From Parasitella parasitica (Eukaryota; Mucoromycota; Mucoromycetes; Mucorales; Mucoraceae), in NCBI GenBank assembly GCA_025201805.1, contig MU619297.1, positions 114,197-178,196 of the forward strand: a DNA stretch of 64,000 nucleotides, in the 5' to 3' direction. Position 1 is the first letter of the stretch. Each line of letters opens with the position of its first letter. This document shows, one piece after another, positions 57,696 through 64,000 of this stretch. The translations under genes were made by a program, and so were the position numbers. A model generated the notes under the pieces. That model did not search any database. It was given only the letters and a program-made list of their open reading frames with translations, and was not told the DNA's origin.

Positions 57696-59198
57696 ATGAA
57701 CCAAGAAAAGATTTTAGAACAGCAACAGCATCATCAATCATACCAGTATGAATTGAATGAAGAAAAAACTGAGATTACAGAGCCTAGTGTAGTTACGGTT
57801 GCCGATTCATTGCAGCAGATGGACGAAAGCCCCCCTCGCAAGTTTATGTGGTGGATCCCCTTACAAAGCCATGTTCATCCATTGCAATTTTTTGCTTTTA
57901 TCGTTGCTGTATTTGTTTCTCTGTCTTTGATCGTATACATTGCTGGTACACAGAGCCAAATCCTCATGGGTGTTTTGGGTATAGTGTCGGATACTGGTGA
58001 CATTACTGGTTCACTTTCTCTCTATGCTGAAATTATGTCTCTCTTTGGTGTTATTATCTGGTCTATGGCTTCAGATCGCATTGGTCGTCGTGGTGTATTG
58101 TCTATTTCAATTTTTCTGATGGGCCTGTCTATTGTTTCTTACCCTCATGTCCACAATGTTTATCCGGATATGCTTTTAATCAAGCTAGTATTCTCAATTG
58201 GCTCTGCTGGTTCCACCTCAATGCTCGTTTCTATGATGATGGAGATTGCCCATGGGAAAGGAGGTCTTGTATCTGGCTGTATTGGTATTGCATCTGGGCT
58301 TGGTGCTACATTTGCTGCTTTGTGCCTATTCATGGTCCCCGCTTACCTCTCCATGAAATATCCTGGACACAATACTGGCCTAATGTATTCTCATAGCGCT
58401 ATTGGTGGCACCTCTATGGCCCTATCGCTAATTCTCTTTTTCTGTATGCCTAAAGATGCCGTCACTCGTCCCCCCGTAAACCATATCACGGCATGGTTTT
58501 TGAAATTATACAAAGGCATCCAAGCTGTCAAAGAACCTCGTATCGCATTAGGTTATGCCTCCAGTTTTTTCGCTCGTGCAGATGAAATCATCATTACCAA
58601 TTTTTTGTCTCTTTGGGTCGCTAAATATTACGTTGAAAGTGGCAAATGTGTGGCTGGTCAATCCTGCCTGTATGCTCTAGCTTCCTCCTCTTCTTTATCT
58701 GGCTATTCCCAGTTAGTTGCTTTATGCGCTACCCCATTCTTTTCTCTCGGTTCTGAGTATTTGCCTAAAGAGTGGGCTGTGTTTTTGGCCGGTGTCGTTG
58801 GTGCTTGCGGATGTATCCCTTTCGCTTTTTCTATTGATCCCACATCTAAGCTCTCTCTTGGTTTTGTTATTTTGGTTGCCTGTGGTCAATACGGTATGAT
58901 TATCTCTGGCATGGCCATGGTTGCTGGCGATCATGTTAAAAGAGAAGAAAATGCTGCTATCTCTGCTACTTATTCTTTCATTGGCGCTGTTGGTATTATC
59001 GTTGTATCCAAAGTCGGCGGTGTACTCTTTGATGACTGGATGAAGGGCGCTCCTTTCCTACTCCTAGGCATTGGCCATTGCTTGATCATGCTAATGTCAG
59101 CATGCGTGTATATTTATCGGTTAATCATCGAGCGCAAAGCTAAAAAACAGCAGCAATTGCTCAACAAAGAAACTGTTCCTACCTATATTCCAAACTAA
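57696..59198 (+). CDS. Major facilitator superfamily transporter
   Basis: An intronless 500-residue frame. A polar 55-residue cytosolic N-terminus is followed by about 12 membrane helices. The MFS loop 2-3 signature appears as SDRIGRRGVLSISIF. The middle loop holds RPPVNHITAWFLKLYKGI, and the C-terminus is a basic helix (RLIIERKAKKQQQ). A lumenal-type loop with CVAGQSC may form a disulphide. The substrate is not evident. Being intronless in a neighbourhood where most genes have several introns is unusual but not rare for MFS genes. Confidence 0.85.
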   Translation: MNQEKILEQQQHHQSYQYELNEEKTEITEPSVVTVADSLQQMDESPPRKFMWWIPLQSHVHPLQFFAFIVAVFVSLSLIVYIAGTQSQILMGVLGIVSDTGDITGSLSLYAEIMSLFGVIIWSMASDRIGRRGVLSISIFLMGLSIVSYPHVHNVYPDMLLIKLVFSIGSAGSTSMLVSMMMEIAHGKGGLVSGCIGIASGLGATFAALCLFMVPAYLSMKYPGHNTGLMYSHSAIGGTSMALSLILFFCMPKDAVTRPPVNHITAWFLKLYKGIQAVKEPRIALGYASSFFARADEIIITNFLSLWVAKYYVESGKCVAGQSCLYALASSSSLSGYSQLVALCATPFFSLGSEYLPKEWAVFLAGVVGACGCIPFAFSIDPTSKLSLGFVILVACGQYGMIISGMAMVAGDHVKREENAAISATYSFIGAVGIIVVSKVGGVLFDDWMKGAPFLLLGIGHCLIMLMSACVYIYRLIIERKAKKQQQLLNKETVPTYIPN

Positions 59199-61015
59199 AA
59201 TGTACATTTTATTTCAATTTATTCCAGCAATAGCAAACACACACAAAAAAAAAAAAAAGAAAAACTTGATAATCACACAATTCTTTCAATGTTAAAACTT
59301 ACACCTTGTTTTCTATCTTATTCTATTTATTTATTCTTCTTTCAATAATCTAATCAACTTTTTATTTTTTTCATATATACGCAATTTTTGTCTCTTATTT
59401 TTCTCAATCCTATTCACTTTTTCTTCTTACATTTTGAAAATATAAAGTCTTATATTTGTATAAATAAAAATGTCACTGGCTTGACTTGTCTTCTTTTATC
59501 ATGCAGCAGCACTAGTAATTTATCAGATCTGTTAAATTGTTACGAAATAGTCAATACAGACACTCGTCATAAAATGGCAAATAACATCTTTTCGATCATC
59601 GTGCCTGCTAGGATGCTGCTAGTGCTTTGACTGTCGACATTTTCAAAAAATATGTAAGAAAGTAATGACAACTATCATATTATTGTTCAGGGTAAAATTA
59701 AATGATTTAAACTTGTGTTTCATTTCCATAGTCATATTACTGGCGCATGATACAAGTTAGTTCTTAAAAGAGGAATCCGCAAAAGAAGATGTCAATTATT
59801 GAAGGTAAAAATTAAATCAAGATTTGAAGATGTTTAGCAGAGCTTTTAAATCATATCTAAACATCGAAATTATTCGAATGAAGCTGCCAGCTTACACCTG
59901 ATGATACCTTTCCTCAAAAATTGTAAGTACTTTGCCATATTTTAAATTGGCAAGCCTGTTTCAAAACTAAAATGAGATTAAAGGCTTTACATTAATACGG
60001 TATAAATCATAATAACACGATAAACTGTGTTTTATATCCATTTGTTTCTTTTTTTTCAAAAAAAAAGACAGATACACAATATTTAGAACTAGAATAAGTG
60101 CTTCGTATAAGGGACAAATTCATGTGAATAAAGTAACTTTTTCTTCCAGATAATGATAGCCTTTATATTGTCTGCGTGTATTTGATTTTGAGACTTGGCA
60201 AAGTCATCACTTCAAGAGTCGTTTAGTGGTAGTATAATGCACATCAAAATGAACTTCAAATATTTGCAAACGATGGGACCATGTAATGATTCACATTCCA
60301 TGATGTCTCATTTTACATGAAACATCCAATTGTTATAAATAGGTTCAACCTTTACCAGATATTGGAACGCTAGTGAAAATATATGTAATAGCTACTATAG
60401 TTTATTACCATAAACATTTCTCATATACTAGCAAATCTATTATCTATAAATCATCCTTATCACTGCAAACCTGATCTGTCACTACCGATCGTTGTTTACA
60501 TATAAGTTTATAGTTCATATAAACATCGCCGCATTGCTGTCAATTACTTCTTGTCCAATAATATCTACATATATTATATAGTAAGTAATAAACCTGATAG
60601 CAATGTAAACAATTAAATACACCGTTCTACCCTTACTACTAGATAATTGTACTCCATCACAGACTCTGCGGTATGGAGAACATTTCTATGCATAAAAATA
60701 TCAATATGGATTCGAAGCAATACCCAAGCAGCATTTGATGGATAAAACACACTGCTTTCGTTGGTTAGTTTTGATAGAGGCGTCATCTCCAAATGCCCAT
60801 TTTCTCATATACTCTAGAGCTCATTCAATTTATTAAATGTTTTGGTATGCTACCCCCCTATCTTGATAAATATTCGAAAAATTTAGTATTATATCCCGCA
60901 AGTGTTACGATAATAAATTAATAGATAGGGTCTGAATGGCAGATTGGAAACCAAGAAACTGCTTCAAATCAAGAAATGTGTTGAAAAAAATCCAAGTGAG
61001 TTTTGAATTATATTC
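59199..61015. other. Intergenic, AT-rich, no gene
   Basis: About 1.8 kb. A tRNA-like A-box sequence (GTTTAGTGGTAGTATAATGC, about 60220-60240) is present, but no matching 3' half or B box follows. Otherwise it is AT-rich non-coding DNA. Confidence 0.45.
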
Positions 61016-62331
61016 TTAATCCGTGTCAGATTCAGAATAAGATACCAACATAGATGTAGATGCAGTTGCAGTTTTCTCTTCCGCCTTTCTTTTTTTTTGA
61101 ACTGGTTTCACTACCTTAACATCATTAAGCTTCGTTGGTCTTTCGTCTTTAGTCAATTTCGCTGTAAATGGCTTGGGATGGTAAAATGGATCAGTCTTTA
61201 AACGAGTTCTAACTGATGCCAAACGACCCAACCCTAATTTCCTAATACTTGAGTTGTTTTTGGCTGTCCTGCTGAATAAAGGCGACACTGCTGCATCCAG
61301 TCGCTTTTCATCTAATACATGTGCAGCGTTATATTCAATAGATTTAGCTTCAATAACATCACTCGTTGTTTCTGGCAGTAGCTCGATTTGTAATGAATGT
61401 TTATCTCGCAATTTTTCAGTTTCTTCCCTTTCGAGTTTATCCTTCTTTTTCTCTTGTCTGAATTGCTTTCGCAATTGCTGTGATCTTGAGTATGGATCCA
61501 ACCATTGTGATTCGTTCAGTGTTTGTAATTGAGTTAGATGGGGTATTGCTTCTTGGATTATTTGTTTGTCTTTAATGCCATGTTCAAGGCGATACATAGG
61601 GTCTGATTCAAGTTGTTCTTTCTGTTCTTTGTCTATGAAACATTTGTTCTTTGTCTAAGGAATCAAGAAATGAACGGATTCAAATGCCTACTAACCTTGT
61701 AACTGGATCACTTCGGTATCATCTGGATTCCATTCTTCCACTTTTTTACGAGCTCCACTTACAACAACGTATGCAGTATTCTAAAACAAAGATCTTGTTA
61801 AACCACTATGAACGCATAAACAGAGTACGATATCTTACCTTGGGATCGGTATGAATCTCGATCCAATTATCGCATAAATGGCATTTCATCCGAAACTGGA
61901 GGATGGGCGTACTGTAATATTTTCCAATTTGTTTCTTTTGGGCATTGTATCTAACGCCTAAAAGTAAAATTATCGAGTTCAAACAGTGTTTCGCAAAAAC
62001 TAGCTAGCTTGCATAACAGAATGTATACCTTGGCCAATATGATTCTCGCATCCACTACACCATATATTAAAAGGTAATTCAAATCTATTAAAAGAATCAG
62101 TATTAGTATCAATTTAAGCATTTCATCTGTTTGTTCAGCACCTTACTATAAGAATACCTTCATCGAGTTTTCTCGCTCTGTCGCCTAAAGCATGTTTGCC
62201 GTAATGTGTGTTGATAGATCCCTGATACCGTATGATCAATTAGTCAAAGTGATGCTATTCATATTGATAGTCAAGGTATATACCTTTTCAGGCGTCCAGT
62301 CTGGAGGGTAATACTTGTTAAATGGTTGCAT
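61016..62331 (-). CDS. CCDC130: CCDC130/Yju2-type (CWC16) splicing factor
   Basis: Six exons: 62331-62284, 62221-62142, 62084-62029, 61957-61839, 61780-61696 and 61632-61016, giving 334 residues. The CWC16 domain begins MQPFNKYYPPDW, then HALGDRARKLDEGILIVRFELPFNIWC. Two CxxC pairs (CSGC and CHLC) form the zinc site, with HIGQGVRYNAQKKQIGKYYSTPILQFRMK between them. Then come TDPKNTAYVVVSGA, DPMYRLEHG and a basic C-terminal half with a coiled-coil stretch (QLRKQFRQEKKKDKLEREE) and an acidic YSESDTD end. Proteins of this group join the spliceosome around the second step. Exon 6 must begin at 61632, because the upstream acceptor with the same ACAAAGAACA sequence leads to a stop. Confidence 0.93.
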
Positions 62332-63916
62332 AGTTTATAAACGAAAGAGTGAAAAAAGAGTGGCTTGTGTGTAGCGGCACGGTAACAGGTTTTTGAATGT
62401 TTTTTTGGAACCATTTTGAAGTCTTATAACTTATATTTAACTTTGCCAGCACAACTACAGGATTGTTGACTCAAATTAAATAAAAATAAGAATCGAATTT
62501 GTCAGAACAAGATAAACACACCTTCAAGATTTGGTTGAGAAAGCAAAGATTCAGTACGCTTTATTTCACAGTTAGCATCACTAATGAACCTCCTCACACA
62601 ATTATCTAGCAAATCTGCTTAACAGAATATGTAGCAACAACTTTAAGCGAGGAGCTCAGACTGGTTAGGAAATGAATGCTTCTAAAGCAACGCTTTATAA
62701 AGACTATTGGCTTACGAGCACCATGGTAGAATGCGATGGCATAAGAGGCATTTATGTATTTTGAAAATGGTATTGTCCAGACGCATTTGAAGCACTATAT
62801 AATTGACGAGCTGCGCAGAAGATCGTTTGCCTTAAGAGCTTTGTGCAGTAGACTAATTATAATGAAACAATCATATGGTTACTGTATACACCGCAATAGA
62901 GAAATGATGACACCAAACACCATTCAACAAACCAGAAACATAGAGTGTAAATGTCCAATTATTTACGGCATATTTGCGAAGAGCCTCTAGGAAGACTGAA
63001 AGAGCAGCAATCAATCAAACCTAGTGATGAGAAACATCTTGAAGGCCTTTTGGGCAAGCAGCACAAAAATGAGAAATCTGACATCACACGATAAATCAGC
63101 GAGAAATATCTATTTGGAGAGTAACTTATTTGATAGTACCTGTTTCATCTGGGGAATACCATGCCATTCACAACATACAAATTGATGAAGCATCTACCTA
63201 TATTAGATCTTGTTAAAGCCGATTTGATTTTCATTTAATAGAAGCTGAACGAAAGGAAGAGCGGAATAGAACATGTTGACAATAACCTATAGAGAGACGA
63301 ATCAATATTGGTTGATACCAGTCAAGATTATTGATATAACATGATTTTATCGCAACAGCAGCTTCCAAATGCACTATACGCAATCTCTCTTAAAAATTCC
63401 TTGTTTTTCGATTACCCAATCCCACTATATGTTACGAAGCCCCATAATGGAACAATTTTAAGGACCTTAAAACTGCCGATTCCTGCCTTTTTTTTCAACT
63501 TGAAACCACATTAAAGCATCTTGGTCAATCTAAAAGAACATCATACAAAAGTTACAAGCACTTTGGAGAACACTTTCAGAGCCATGAGAAATCGATGATA
63601 TTGGCTTACTACTACAGGGCTGAATTAAAATATGAAAAAATCGTGATTTTGACCATGAAGATGACGATTTTTTTCTATGATGTATTCTGGAACAAAATGA
63701 CCCCAATAGCTTCATTGTTCACTTCAATGCATTTAATCCATGTTTGATTATGCAAAATTTAAAGGTTTTGAAACTTCATTGAAAGGTTTTCCACCTAAGC
63801 TTAATTCAAGCAAACGGATCCTGACCACCATTTGTAGTTCTTGTACATTAAAAATAAGAATGAGCTTTAAAAATTGACAAAGTCTTTTATTCATCTTATA
63901 CATTTACGAGCTGGTC
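62332..63916. other. Intergenic, no recognisable gene
   Basis: About 1.6 kb. Frames at 62754-62990 (+) and 63530-63715 (-) show no family features. The DNA may be old element sequence given the inverted repeat at its end. Confidence 0.35.
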
Positions 63917-63988
63917 ACCCCGCCCACTCTGGTGATTTTTGCACCTTCGCTACGCTACGGTAAAAATCGACCTTCGTTTACGCGGGGT
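63917..63988. repeat. GC-rich nested inverted repeat at window end
   Basis: Outer arms ACCCCGC (63917-63923) and GCGGGGT (63982-63988) enclose inner arms GGTGATTTTT (63931-63940) and AAAAATCGACC (63962-63972), which pair apart from one extra base. The loop carries a repeated CGCTACGCTACGG. Its GC content contrasts with the surroundings. It is probably a transposon terminus or foldback element continuing beyond the window. Confidence 0.5.
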
Positions 63989-64000
63989 CCATCTCGCTCT

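Noticed and set aside
60210-60250. tRNA-like 5' half (GTTTAGTGGTAGTATAATGC)
   Set aside because: It resembles a Gly/Asp tRNA D-arm and A box, but no anticodon stem, B box or pairing acceptor strand follows.

Overview
This window is nuclear DNA from a filamentous fungus. Most genes carry several short introns (about 50-100 bases, GT...AG, usually GTAAG donors), intergenic DNA is AT-rich, and the proteins are eukaryotic: clathrin heavy chain, TAF4, ESCRT-III, chitin synthase and a GPI-type cell-surface protein. Chitin synthase together with a bifunctional trehalose-phosphate synthase, a GGPP synthase of carG type, a nicastrin and a microcephalin-like BRCT protein suggests an early-diverging lineage, most likely Mucoromycota/Mucorales. 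That placement is inferred from gene content; no rRNA marker is present.

Layout. 0-5 kb: F-box protein (-) and an amino-acid/GABA-type permease (-) with a predicted 4-nt microexon. 5-7.9 kb: no convincing gene. 7.9-16.8 kb (+): mitochondrial short/branched-chain acyl-CoA dehydrogenase, clathrin heavy chain and a small basic, probably mitochondrial, protein. 17.2-18.6 kb (-): two-RRM protein. 20.5-26.2 kb (+): trehalose-6-phosphate synthase/phosphatase, then nicastrin. 26.4-34.9 kb (-): FHA-domain protein, ESCRT-III Vps60/CHMP5, TAF4 (with an assembly gap in its first intron) and a universal-stress-type protein. 36.0-40.4 kb (+): chitin synthase and a Nop15/NIFK-like nucleolar protein. 42.1-47.5 kb (-): GGPP synthase, methylcrotonyl-CoA carboxylase biotin subunit (with a 67-A tract in one intron) and TMA7. 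48.5-51.5 kb (+): microcephalin-like three-BRCT protein and a small orphan protein. 51.5-55.9 kb: a graveyard of mobile elements with two decayed IS630/Tc1-mariner-type transposases head to head and a reverse-transcriptase scrap. 55.9-62.3 kb: GPI-type surface protein (-), MFS transporter (+) and CCDC130/Yju2-type splicing factor (-). The last 1.7 kb has no recognisable gene but ends in a GC-rich nested inverted repeat.

This is mostly ordinary housekeeping DNA without operons or an obvious metabolic cluster. Two enzymes belong to branched-chain amino-acid breakdown (ACADSB, MCC alpha) but lie about 35 kb apart. Exon structures were worked out by hand from splice consensus, reading phase and family conservation; every listed multi-exon model keeps an open frame from ATG to stop. 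The most notable items are nicastrin and the microcephalin-like protein in a fungus, very small exons (4, 19 and 29 nt), possible GC-AG splicing in chitin synthase, in-frame stop-free introns, and homopolymer expansion in intron polypyrimidine tracts.
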